Assembly: GCA_002840555.1 (NCBI GenBank)
Contig: PHBJ01000003.1
Coordinates: 128,412 to 192,411, forward strand
Origin: Deltaproteobacteria bacterium HGW-Deltaproteobacteria-13
GTDB taxonomy: Bacteria; Desulfobacterota; Syntrophia; Syntrophales; Smithellaceae
Length of the DNA stretch: 64,000 nt
Reading direction: 5' to 3'
Part shown: piece after piece, positions 8,681 to 15,794 of the stretch
Position numbering within the stretch: the first letter of the stretch is position 1
Layout: each line of letters opens with the position of its first letter
The notes under the pieces: model-generated
What the model was told of the DNA's origin: nothing
What the model saw: the letters and a program-made list of their open reading frames with translations, nothing else
The model's database searches: none
Position numbers and translations under genes: made by a program

Positions 8681-8727
8681 ATTGGTTCGGTGGTTCAACC
8701 AATAACAAATCATCAAGCAAATGTCAA
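8681..8727 (-). promoter_or_regulatory. promoter with FadR/GntR-type operator for the GntR-GlpD operon
   Basis: On the minus strand TTGACA (complement of 8722-8727) is followed after 17 bp by TATTGG (complement of 8699-8704). Overlapping this weak -10 is the perfect palindrome TGGTTGAACCA (complement of 8691-8701), which fits the FadR-subfamily pattern TGGT-N3-ACCA. It is nested in a larger inverted repeat with arms ATTGGTT (8681-8687) and AACCAAT (8697-8703). The position over the -10 implies repression of the operon by its own first gene product. Confidence 0.7.
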
Positions 8728-9018
8728 GTTTTTATATTTTAAGCGTCCGGGTGTGCTGATATGCTCAATGATGACCTCTCCGTTAAGGAAAGGGAGCCGG
8801 GTGAGAGCGATTTTTGTCATTGAGGTTCCCTTCCCTCTTTTTTTTACACTTGCGGCCTGTTATTATATTTGGTAAAATTGATTTTATAGAACACACATTC
8901 ATCCTGACGCTCATCTTTTCAAGGCTCAATGTCCATCCGTTCTCTGCACATGAAGTTAAAAGCGGCAATTTATCCATCAGAAACATAAAGAAAACCAAAA
9001 ACCGTAAGGAGGGAACCA
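8728..9018. other. intergenic region between GntR operon and COG4315-like gene
   Basis: About 290 bp between divergent genes. A moderate plus-strand promoter can be read as TTGCGG (8850-8855), 17 bp, TAAAAT (8873-8878); it would give a leader of about 140 bases for the gene at 9019. AAGGAGGGAACC before 9019 is a strong ribosome binding site. I see no further gene or terminator here. Confidence 0.35.
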
Positions 9019-9450
9019 ATGAAAAAATACACCGTAACACTGACGATGGCGATATTGCTTATTTTCGGCATCGGCCTCGCCATGGCAATGCATCATGAAA
9101 TCAAGATTCAGGAAAAAGCCGGCATCGGAAAATATTTCACGGATACTGAAGGTAAAACTTTGTATACATTCAAAAATGATTCCCCGGGAAAAAGCGTGTG
9201 CGCAGGACCATGTCTGGAGAAGTGGCCCCTGTATTACAGGGAAAAAGTGAAACCGCCCAAAGGCGTAAAGATCACGGATTTCGCGACAATTACGAGGAAA
9301 GACGGAAAAAAGCAAACGACTTTCAGAGGGTACCCGCTTTATTATTGGGCCAATGATCAGAAGGCAGGCGATACAACCGGCCAGGGCTTTAATAATGCGT
9401 GGTCTGTGGTCAATCCGGATAATTTTCCACCGAAAATGAAGATGCAATAA
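9019..9450 (+). CDS. secreted COG4315-type protein of unknown function
   Basis: A 143-residue exported protein. A signal peptide covers about residues 1-23 (cleavage likely after GLAMA). Two related half-repeats of the COG4315 'secreted repeat' type follow. The first contains GKTLYTFKNDSPGKSVCAGP and CLEKWP with a probable disulfide pair. The second contains RGYPLYYWANDQKAGDTTGQ and ends NNAWSVV. Family members are small periplasmic or lipid-anchored proteins of unknown role, often near redox or cell-envelope genes. No lipobox is visible, so it is likely soluble in the periplasm. The strong Shine-Dalgarno (AAGGAGG, 9006-9012) fixes the start. It stands alone, converging on the hydrolase at 9551. 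Confidence 0.85.
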   Translation: MKKYTVTLTMAILLIFGIGLAMAMHHEIKIQEKAGIGKYFTDTEGKTLYTFKNDSPGKSVCAGPCLEKWPLYYREKVKPPKGVKITDFATITRKDGKKQTTFRGYPLYYWANDQKAGDTTGQGFNNAWSVVNPDNFPPKMKMQ

Positions 9451-9487
9451 AAGGGAATACCAAACCTTAAAGTATTTTGAATGAACG

Positions 9488-9526
9488 GCGGGAAGCCGGC
9501 GGGACATATAACCCTCCGGCTCCCGG
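9488..9526. terminator. hairpin between convergent genes
   Basis: The sequence CGGGAAGCCGG (9488-9498) can pair with CCGGCTCCCG (9516-9525) with one bulged base, and GGG/CCC extends the stem around an ATATAA-containing loop. It lies 38 bp after the COG4315-like stop and 25 bp before the convergent hydrolase stop. The T-tract is weak, so this may be a poor or Rho-assisted terminator. Confidence 0.5.
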
Positions 9527-9550
9527 ACTTTATTGAATCCGGCGCTGTTG

Positions 9551-10243
9551 TCATTGCCGGGGAAAGGTTGTTTCTATCCATTGCGTGGCCGTCTTCACAA
9601 TCCGGTCAAAGACGCCCGACTCCGAAATGCCCATGGCCTTGGGAATGTGAAAGGAATGGTCGCCCCCTTCGATGATGTCCAGTGTCCAGGGAGCTGAAAG
9701 TTTGGCAAGGACCGTCTGCAGCTTCGACAGATCGCACAGAGGATCTCTTGTTCCGGCGAAAAAGAGCATTGGCAATTCGATATTGTATAAATGAGCATCC
9801 CTGATTTTCGAATAGTCATTTGCCGGATGCAGCGGATACCCCAGAAATATCAGGCCCTCCGCACGCAGAATTTTCTCAGCCGCCATCTGGGAAGCAATAC
9901 GTCCCCCCATGGACTTTCCCGCGGCAATGATGTGATTTACCTTAACAGACGATTCTTCTCTAAAATAGCGATAAACGGCCGACCATGTGTCCTCGAGCGT
10001 TTTGGGCTTGTCCGGCGCCTTCAATCCTTTTTCCTTATAGGGGAAATTGAAACGTAACGCCGGATAACCCGCCCCGGCCAGTCCATCGGTGAAGGCGGCA
10101 AGGAGAGCATTCTCCATGTCATTGCCGGCGCCATGAGCCGTGATCACGCCTGTTGATTTCATATTTTTATTTGAAGGAAGCGTCAGGATTGCCGAAACGG
10201 ATATGTCTTCCCTTACCGGTATCGTCACTTTTTTCCTATTCAT
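9551..10243 (-). CDS. alpha/beta hydrolase, COG3571/TEX30-KANL3-like
   Basis: A 230-residue cytoplasmic hydrolase of the family containing YcjY-like and TEX30-like proteins. An oxyanion segment ITAHGAGNDMEN (about residues 34-45), LRFNFPYKEKG, the nucleophile elbow AAGKSMGGRIASQMAAE (Ser near residue 110), an Asp in FFAGTRDPLCD and a final His in EGGDHSFHIPK form a complete Ser-Asp-His set. Its ATG overlaps the stop of the upstream HD-domain gene (ATGAATAG), so the two are translationally coupled; GAGG lies 6 bases before the start. Substrate is unknown. Members of this family often act on small esters or remain uncharacterised. Confidence 0.85.
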   Translation of the reverse strand: MNRKKVTIPVREDISVSAILTLPSNKNMKSTGVITAHGAGNDMENALLAAFTDGLAGAGYPALRFNFPYKEKGLKAPDKPKTLEDTWSAVYRYFREESSVKVNHIIAAGKSMGGRIASQMAAEKILRAEGLIFLGYPLHPANDYSKIRDAHLYNIELPMLFFAGTRDPLCDLSKLQTVLAKLSAPWTLDIIEGGDHSFHIPKAMGISESGVFDRIVKTATQWIETTFPRQ

Positions 10244-10796
10244 GAAGCGCCTCTAAAGCATCCCGGATGTCTATTTTCATCGAACCGGTAATTTTACGCT
10301 CAACCGCGAGCGCCTGCACTTTGTTTTTGAGAATTAAATTGTGTATATCCTCGCTGGCAGCGTATCGCTTAATCAAGTCGTCTACTCTTTCATCGAGAGT
10401 CACGATTGTATCGTGCATCACCCGCTTGTCGGCGTAGAAAACTATCTCCGCCTCCTCAAGCCTGCCCTCAAGATTCAGATTCTGAAGGATGACGTGCTGC
10501 TCCACGATCACGGCCACGCGCCGGAATCCCAGTTCTCTTAAAAGAGCCGCGCCGGATGCGGCATGCCGTTCCTTTGTCGTAAGCGACCTTGTCTTGGTAA
10601 TGTCATGCAGCAACGCTGCGGCAATCACAAGATCCCTGTTCACGGATACGCCGTCCTTCAAATGGTCTGCAATGGCCGCGGAAACACGCATCACCTGCCG
10701 TGAATGCTCAGCGATGTGCGGCAGCATGGCATATTCTGCCATAAGCTCTTCGCATTCATCCCGGGTTGGAATTTTGTCCGTTATATTTTCCGTCAT
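10236..10796 (-). CDS. HD-domain phosphohydrolase
   Basis: A 186-residue metal-dependent phosphohydrolase-fold protein. The metal ligands are visible as H in MLPHIAEHSRQVMRVSAAIA (first His of the HD fold), the HD pair in AAALLHDITKTRS, and later residues around EQHVILQ. Length and layout resemble small HDIG or YqeK-type proteins that hydrolyse nucleotides or phosphorylated metabolites. The C-terminal helix contains a basic stretch (KNKVQALAVERK). It overlaps the downstream hydrolase by 8 bp. The ribosome binding site is weak. The substrate is unknown. Confidence 0.8.
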   Translation of the reverse strand: MTENITDKIPTRDECEELMAEYAMLPHIAEHSRQVMRVSAAIADHLKDGVSVNRDLVIAAALLHDITKTRSLTTKERHAASGAALLRELGFRRVAVIVEQHVILQNLNLEGRLEEAEIVFYADKRVMHDTIVTLDERVDDLIKRYAASEDIHNLILKNKVQALAVERKITGSMKIDIRDALEALHE

Positions 10797-10830
10797 GATG
10801 GTGGTTTAGTTTACATGCGCAGTCTGTGGA

Positions 10831-11421
10831 TTACACTTCCTGAATGAAGAACTTGAGCCATTCCAGCAGGCCTTTTTTGCCCACGGCATCATAGTAACTC
10901 TTTTCTACACAGGATTCTTTCGCGACGCTTACAAGCGGAGAGTAGCCTGTTTTGCCTTCATGAACACTCTTCTTGCCCCACTGGCCTATTTTTCTGCCGT
11001 CTTTTGAAAGCACCACGATCGGCATGCCGATTGTGGTGCCGCTGGTCTCTGAAAGGACGACTATGGGTATGCCGGCGTCTTTCCCTTTACTCTCGTATTC
11101 CTTCTTCAGCATGTCGATGAAGAACCAGCCGTCCATCACAGGCATGTTCAGATCGAGCACGATCAGAAGCGGATCTTTATCGTGTGTGTTACGGATGAAA
11201 TTGAGCACCTCCAGCGCTTCGACGCCGTTGACTGCCTCAAAAATCACCACGGAGGGATCAAACTTTTTGACTTCCCGGGCAATCTTCTTCCGGATGCCCT
11301 TCTCGTCATCCACAATCAAGACTGTGTTTTTTTCCGGATCCATGTTTCGCTTGATTGATTTTAGAATTTTCAGATAGTCGTCTTTTTCAGAAGAATTGAT
11401 ATCAACTTGTTTTTTTGTCAT
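10831..11421 (-). CDS. stand-alone response-regulator receiver protein with internal duplication
   Basis: A 196-residue receiver (CheY-like) protein without an output domain. The acidic pocket is VLIVDDEKG (residues 34-42) and the phospho-acceptor Asp is D90 in IVLDLNMPVMDGW. After the beta-4 strand IPIVVLSE comes a second near copy (IGMPIVVLSK), so the receiver fold is stretched by about 13 residues; the terminal Lys-Pro motif is replaced by a longer GKTGYSPLVSVAKES segment. I chose ATG 11421 with AAGGGG upstream over the TTG at 11457. The ATG shares its A with the stop of a decayed frame (TAATG), suggesting it was once coupled to an upstream signalling gene. Whether the duplicated fold still works is open. 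Confidence 0.8.
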   Translation of the reverse strand: MTKKQVDINSSEKDDYLKILKSIKRNMDPEKNTVLIVDDEKGIRKKIAREVKKFDPSVVIFEAVNGVEALEVLNFIRNTHDKDPLLIVLDLNMPVMDGWFFIDMLKKEYESKGKDAGIPIVVLSETSGTTIGMPIVVLSKDGRKIGQWGKKSVHEGKTGYSPLVSVAKESCVEKSYYDAVGKKGLLEWLKFFIQEV

Positions 11422-11716
11422 TACGAAACCCCTTGCGCGCCGGTCAGTTGGATGCAAATTTCAAGTAAAGCCTTCAGCAATTCTCCGGGCGTGGTGACAA
11501 GATTCGACTCCACTTCGCAGAGGGCATCTGCTTCATGAATCTGCCGCCCATGCCAGTCATCCTAGCACATGACTTTCCATGTCTCAAGATTGGTTTTCGT
11601 ATGCACTCAAAGCGCAAACGTGTGAAGTAATACTTCGGCTGAGAACGGCAACACAATAATCATAAGTTTTGACCGGGCAATCCGGAACAAACAAAATCGT
11701 TCCAAATTATTTTTAC
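11421..11716 (-). pseudogene. decayed gene remnant upstream of the receiver gene
   Basis: A minus-strand frame of 46 codons runs from 11561 to the TAA at 11421-11423 (starting DDWHGRQIHEADALC, ending LLEICIQLTGAQGVS) without a credible start. It is preceded in frame by TETWKVMC and a TAG at 11562-11564. A different frame upstream (about 11598-11716) reads FVPDCPVKTYDYCVAVLS and then SHVCALSAYEN before stopping. Joined across one frameshift and one nonsense codon, these would make a continuous protein whose end overlaps the receiver start. I do not recognise the family; the context suggests a signalling protein. The region could also be non-coding. Confidence 0.35.
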
Positions 11717-11793
11717 AATAACATTGACTATCGTATCTCTTTATTTTAGAAGCATTGTCAGAACTCACAAGGTTAACAAACGAATAAAACCAT

Positions 11794-12396
11794 ATGAATA
11801 ATAATATCAGAAAAGCCAATCATTCGGATACCGGGCGTTTAGCAGTCGCACTGGCCAGGGCGTTTGATGACGACCCTTTTATCAACTGGCTTGTCCGTAA
11901 AGATAACAAAAGAGCTCCGGGAATGGAACGCATGTTTCACATATCCCTGACTGATTTATCACTGCGGCATAATAATGTGTTTACTACGAAAGATTTAACA
12001 GGAGGAGCGCTATGGTATCCGCCCGGTACATCAGAAATAAGCTTTGCCAGGCAATTGACATTTGCCCATAAAATGATTCCCGTCGTCGGTTGGACAGGAT
12101 TATTACGTCTGGCGTGGGCGATGGAACAGATAGGCAGAAGACATTCCAAAGAAAGATATTATTATCTACAGTTTCTGGGTGTAATTCCTGAAGCCCGGGG
12201 CAAGGGCATGGGGGCGGCATTGTTGAAACCCGTTATGGATATCTGTGATAGAGAAAAGTGCGGGGCGCTTCTGGAAAATTCAAAAGAGGAAAACATCACT
12301 TTCTACAGACGTTTCGGCTTCAATGTCATCGGAAAGTTTTTGCCCGGTATAGGATCACCGCCGCTTTGGACGATGTGGAGAAGCCCCAACACGTGA
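11794..12396 (+). CDS. GNAT-family N-acetyltransferase
   Basis: A 200-residue acetyltransferase. The fold begins RKANHSDTGRLAVALARAF. The acetyl-CoA-binding motif A is visible as LQFLGVIPEARGKGMGAALL (about residues 127-146), where the R/Q-x-x-G-x-G/A signature is R-G-K-G-M-G. Motif B follows as LLENSKEENITFYRRFGF, and the protein ends in a short strand (PPLWTMWR). This layout matches small GNATs that modify amino groups of metabolites or antibiotics. It stands alone; its promoter is not obvious. The substrate is unknown. Confidence 0.87.
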   Translation: MNNNIRKANHSDTGRLAVALARAFDDDPFINWLVRKDNKRAPGMERMFHISLTDLSLRHNNVFTTKDLTGGALWYPPGTSEISFARQLTFAHKMIPVVGWTGLLRLAWAMEQIGRRHSKERYYYLQFLGVIPEARGKGMGAALLKPVMDICDREKCGALLENSKEENITFYRRFGFNVIGKFLPGIGSPPLWTMWRSPNT

Positions 12397-12723
12397 AGGT
12401 AAATATAGTCCCCTTTTGTAACAAATAAATTAAACAATTCAAGAAGTTTCACCTTCTCTCAACAGGAAGTGCAGTTTCCCCATCAGAGATTTATACTGTA
12501 AGCCTGGCACAAGGGATAGGAAGCGTTTGGGCGATTACTTCATCTTTAACAAGGCCAGTGACAGCATGAATTAAGCATATTGTTTTTTGCAAACCAGGTG
12601 CCTATAATATAGGTAAGTCAAAGGAGGTGGTGGGAATCGGTTAAAAAGTAATAAAAATATTTAGAGGGTTGGTGTGGGTTAACGAATCAACACGGGTGAT
12701 AAGACATGAAAGGGGGGATGATC
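12397..12723 (+). promoter_or_regulatory. promoter and long leader of the universal stress protein gene
   Basis: The promoter can be read as TTGTTT (12580-12585), 17 bp, TATAAT (12603-12608, perfect -10). The leader of about 105 bases contains a strong Shine-Dalgarno-like AAAGGAGGTG at 12620-12629 that serves no recognisable gene: the GTG GTG after it reads only five codons before TAA. A second site, GGGGGG at 12712-12717, serves the real start. Nothing else is seen between 12397 and 12575. Confidence 0.5.
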
Positions 12724-13170
12724 ATGTTTGCACCAAAAAGAATTCTCGTACCGACAGACTTTTCCGATTACTCAGATGATGCGTTGAGACAGGCATTGGA
12801 ACTGGCAAAGCAATACAACGCTAAAGTTTATCTACTGCACGTTTCGAATCCGGTTTCACAATGCACAACAGATTATTGTTTAGATCCATCGACATTCCAA
12901 CAGATTGAAAATTACGAAATGCTTAAAGCGAAGGAAATGATGCAAAGGGAACTGAAGAAATTTCCCGAATTCCAGGAGATTGAAGTTATCAGCGATATCA
13001 GAGAGGGGGAACCTGTTGAGGAGATACTGAAAGAGCAGGAAGAGAAAGGCGTCGATTTAATCGTCATGCCTTCGCACGGCAAAACAGGATTTTTAAAGAG
13101 GCTCATGGGGCAGGTTTCTGAAAAGGTCATGGAGGAAGCCAAGAGTCCCGTTCTGCTTGTCCGGCACTAG
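12724..13170 (+). CDS. universal stress protein (UspA family)
   Basis: A 148-residue single-domain Usp. It opens with KRILVPTDFSDYSDDALRQA, the standard first strand and helix. It ends with VDLIVMPSHGKTGFLKRLMG and SPVLLV, carrying the ATP-binding-type pattern G-x2-G-x9-G-(S/T) in modified form (SHGKTGFLKRLMGQVSEKV). Usp proteins bind nucleotides and are induced in starvation or stress. A cysteine pair sits in QCTTDYC. I chose ATG 12724, 6 bases after GGGGGG; the in-frame ATGs at 12706 and 12718 lie before or on the ribosome site. A strong intrinsic terminator follows. Confidence 0.9.
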   Translation: MFAPKRILVPTDFSDYSDDALRQALELAKQYNAKVYLLHVSNPVSQCTTDYCLDPSTFQQIENYEMLKAKEMMQRELKKFPEFQEIEVISDIREGEPVEEILKEQEEKGVDLIVMPSHGKTGFLKRLMGQVSEKVMEEAKSPVLLVRH

Positions 13171-13200
13171 TTGACGCCCGATGTTACAAAACAGCGAATA

Positions 13201-13236
13201 AAAGGCAGCGTTTCTCCAACGCTGCCTTTTTGTTTT
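13201..13236 (+). terminator. intrinsic terminator after the usp gene
   Basis: A perfect 12-bp stem, AAAGGCAGCGTT (13201-13212) with AACGCTGCCTTT (13218-13229), a 5-base loop, and a run of T after it (TTTTTGTTTTTT). It lies 30 bp after the usp stop and also faces the convergent membrane-protein gene. Confidence 0.92.
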
Positions 13237-13251
13237 TTGCCTTTTTGTGCT

Positions 13252-13731
13252 TTACGATTCACGGCGCAGTTCGATCCAGATATTGACAATAGATACGCCG
13301 ATCAGGTTCAAGGTGGTCGCCGCATACCAGAAATAGGATTCCTGACGGTCAAGCAGCGTAATCCAGCCGGTCCAAAGAACAAAACAGATTATGGAAAAGG
13401 AGATCAGCGTGTCGATGGCTAAGAAGAGTCTGGGTCTCTTAACGAGCTTACCCGCTTCAGCAATAGTACAATATTCTATGGGAGCATCACGACCGGCCAG
13501 GTGAAATAATATTCGGGCCAGGTTCATGGTCAGATCGGCCAATGCCCAGGCAATGACCAGCCAGGCAAAAAATCGAACGGGATCGGAATCCGCACCGGCA
13601 CGCATAGCCAGCAGGCCGAAGAGCATTTTGAATACACAAAAGGGAATGCCGATGGTCAGCGCCTGAAAGGTGGGCGATAAAAAGAAGCCGCCTTCAATCT
13701 CTTCCATCCGTGGTCTGGTCTGTTCTTTCAT
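13252..13731 (-). CDS. small membrane protein of unknown function
   Basis: A 159-residue protein with about four hydrophobic segments: roughly residues 24-44 (ALTIGIPFCVFKMLFGLLA), 52-74 (RFFAWLVIAWALADLTMNLA), 102-124 (FLAIDTLISFSIICFVLWTG) and 131-153 (YFWYAATTLNLIGVSIVNIW). No catalytic motif stands out and I do not recognise the family. GGAG lies about 8 bases before the ATG at 13731. It converges on the usp terminator and is divergent from the long cluster starting at 13947. Confidence 0.75.
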   Translation of the reverse strand: MKEQTRPRMEEIEGGFFLSPTFQALTIGIPFCVFKMLFGLLAMRAGADSDPVRFFAWLVIAWALADLTMNLARILFHLAGRDAPIEYCTIAEAGKLVKRPRLFLAIDTLISFSIICFVLWTGWITLLDRQESYFWYAATTLNLIGVSIVNIWIELRRES

Positions 13732-13890
13732 GGAATTACTCCGGCAATGAAAATCTTAAGAGGTGCGACATGACTTAATCTCGCCAGAATTTACACCATT
13801 TGTCAACCCCTCTTACAAATTGCATAAAGCAGTTCGCCGGGCAAATCTTTTTTCAGGTAAGAAACGTAAGCCCTTTTAATCATTTATAGG

Positions 13891-13919
13891 TTGATATTAT
13901 TAAACTTTCAGGTTAATGT
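13891..13919 (+). promoter_or_regulatory. promoter of the 14-26 kb cluster
   Basis: TTGATA (13891-13896), a 17-bp spacer and TAATGT (13914-13919) give a sigma70-type promoter about 27 bp before the first start codon. It is the only convincing promoter before the promoter at 26562, since the nine genes that follow are separated by at most about 42 bp. Confidence 0.55.
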
Positions 13920-13946
13920 CTCACAAATTCTTCAATAAGAGCGGAT

Positions 13947-15794
13947 ATGAATCATCAGGGGCTGAATAACCTAAGAAAATTTATTGGTCCGTCAATACTT
14001 ATTTTAGCCGGAAGCTTTATGCTTCGCTTAAGCTGGTTTAAGTGGCCTGATTTACTTATAGATTATGGCCGGGAGCTTTATGTCCCCTGGCAAATCACAC
14101 AAGGGAAAGTTTTATACGCGGACATCAATCACCTCTATGGTCCGCTGGCACATTACATGAATGCGTTTTTATTTCAAATCTTCGGCACGGGACTTTCAAC
14201 GCTGGCTTATTTCAATATCGGCCTGGTCGTCCTGCTGACCTTTATCATTTATCATTTGTTTAAATCGGCCTTCGGAGACGTCGTTGCCACCACAGCGGGA
14301 ATCTGTTTTTTAGTTATATTTGCGTTTTCCCAATTTACCGGCATCGCTAATTACAATTTTGTCTGTCCGTATTCTCACGAAATAACCTATGGCGTTTTTT
14401 TATTTTTTCTGGCGCTGCTTGTTTTCAAGAAATATTTGACGGAGCCCAAACCGGCTTACGCGGCGGCCATCGGATTGATTCTGGGTCTTATCTTTCTGAC
14501 GAAAGTTGAAATTTTTCTTGCCGCTTTCGGATCATTTTTATGCGGTCTGATTTTTATATTCTTCCGGTTAAAACCGCATCACCCTAAAAAACATTTATTT
14601 TATTTAATATTTTTTTTCTTTCTGCCGATAATCGCTTTCTTTGCTTATTTCAGTTTGCACATGCCGGTTATGGACGCTTTTCATTCCATCATCGCTTCTT
14701 ACACGAATATTTTTATCGGCGCTGAAGTTAATAATATTTTTTATTTGCGCATATCCGGATTGGACAATCCCGCTCGGAACATGATGCTTATGCTCGGGGA
14801 AACCTTTGGTTATTTTATTTTATTTATTTTTGCCGGACTGATTTCATATTTGTTTGCGCATATAACCAACAGAATTTTAAGATACGCGGGAGCGGGTGTA
14901 ATCTTCGCGCTGACTTTCCTGATCCTGTTTTTCAAATTTTTTTCCATCCATTGGATGGAAATAGCCAGAGCCTATCCCGTACTGCTTGCGCTGCTGCTTG
15001 CTTATCTGGTGATCAATCTGATTCGTAAACGCGAAGATAAAACTTTTGCAGCGCGATATCTTCCCTTTATTTTACTGACGGTGTTTTCATTGTTGCTGCT
15101 TTTAAAAATGATTTTGAACGTCCGCCTTTACCATTACGGGTTCGCGCTCGCGATGCCGGCGTCATTAGTCATAGCGGCCTTATTGCTTTATTACATCCCC
15201 CTGTGGATTTCCCGCCTGGGCAACAAAACGGTTGCCATGAGTTTTACGGGATTATTTATTTTCTTCGCCCTGCTTTTTTATTTCAACCTGACAAAACATA
15301 TTTATGATTTAAAAACCTGTCCTGTCGCCGAAGGCCGGGACCGGTTTCTGACTTTTGACGCAAGATCAGGCAATCACGGCCCCATTGTAAACGAGACGCT
15401 CCGATATATTGATCAATCGATGGCCCCGAATGATACTTTCATCGTTATACCCGACGGCGTGATGCTGAATTACCTGTCCAGAAGAGAGAATCCTTCCCGG
15501 TATTTTGAATTCACGCCCAATTTCGTTGAGGCAATGGGTGAAGATAAAATATTGAATGATATTTCCTTAAAACCTCCGTCATTTATAATTTTGTCGGAGA
15601 AGGACTCTTCGGAACACGGGGCGCGATATTTCGGCAAAGATTACGCTCATAATATTTATTCATGGATTGTCCGTAATTATGATAAGGAGATTCTACTGGG
15701 ATCGGAACCCTTGACCGGAAACGGCTTTGGAATTATCATCGCCAAGAAGAAAAATAAATCATCTCTATTCAAACAAGAAAAGCATAAACCATGA
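13947..15794 (+). CDS. polytopic GT-C-like membrane glycosyltransferase
   Basis: A 615-residue inner-membrane protein with about 11-13 hydrophobic segments and a C-terminal soluble tail of about 150 residues. The first periplasmic loop carries acidic residues in KWPDLLIDYGRELYVPWQIT and GKVLYADINHLYGP, the place where GT-C enzymes (PMT/ArnT/GT39-like) bind lipid-phosphate sugar donors. The C-terminal domain contains NETLRYIDQSMAPNDTFIVI and SRRENPSRYFEF, as in many uncharacterised 'ArnT-like' proteins. It likely transfers a sugar from a polyprenyl phosphate on the periplasmic side. It is the first gene of the cluster; its stop overlaps the next start by 4 bp. The family call is by topology and loop character. 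Confidence 0.65.
   Translation: MNHQGLNNLRKFIGPSILILAGSFMLRLSWFKWPDLLIDYGRELYVPWQITQGKVLYADINHLYGPLAHYMNAFLFQIFGTGLSTLAYFNIGLVVLLTFIIYHLFKSAFGDVVATTAGICFLVIFAFSQFTGIANYNFVCPYSHEITYGVFLFFLALLVFKKYLTEPKPAYAAAIGLILGLIFLTKVEIFLAAFGSFLCGLIFIFFRLKPHHPKKHLFYLIFFFFLPIIAFFAYFSLHMPVMDAFHSIIASYTNIFIGAEVNNIFYLRISGLDNPARNMMLMLGETFGYFILFIFAGLISYLFAHITNRILRYAGAGVIFALTFLILFFKFFSIHWMEIARAYPVLLALLLAYLVINLIRKREDKTFAARYLPFILLTVFSLLLLLKMILNVRLYHYGFALAMPASLVIAALLLYYIPLWISRLGNKTVAMSFTGLFIFFALLFYFNLTKHIYDLKTCPVAEGRDRFLTFDARSGNHGPIVNETLRYIDQSMAPNDTFIVIPDGVMLNYLSRRENPSRYFEFTPNFVEAMGEDKILNDISLKPPSFIILSEKDSSEHGARYFGKDYAHNIYSWIVRNYDKEILLGSEPLTGNGFGIIIAKKKNKSSLFKQEKHKP

Noticed and set aside
11562-11564. In-frame TAG as a possible pyrrolysine codon
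   Set aside because: A frameshift also interrupts the same frame, no Pyl-enzyme family (MtmB/MtbB/MttB) is seen, and no pylTSBCD genes lie in the window.
12500-12520. TGGCAC at the usp leader as a sigma54 promoter
   Set aside because: The matching TTGC element at the -12 distance is missing; a sigma70-type promoter with a perfect -10 lies downstream.
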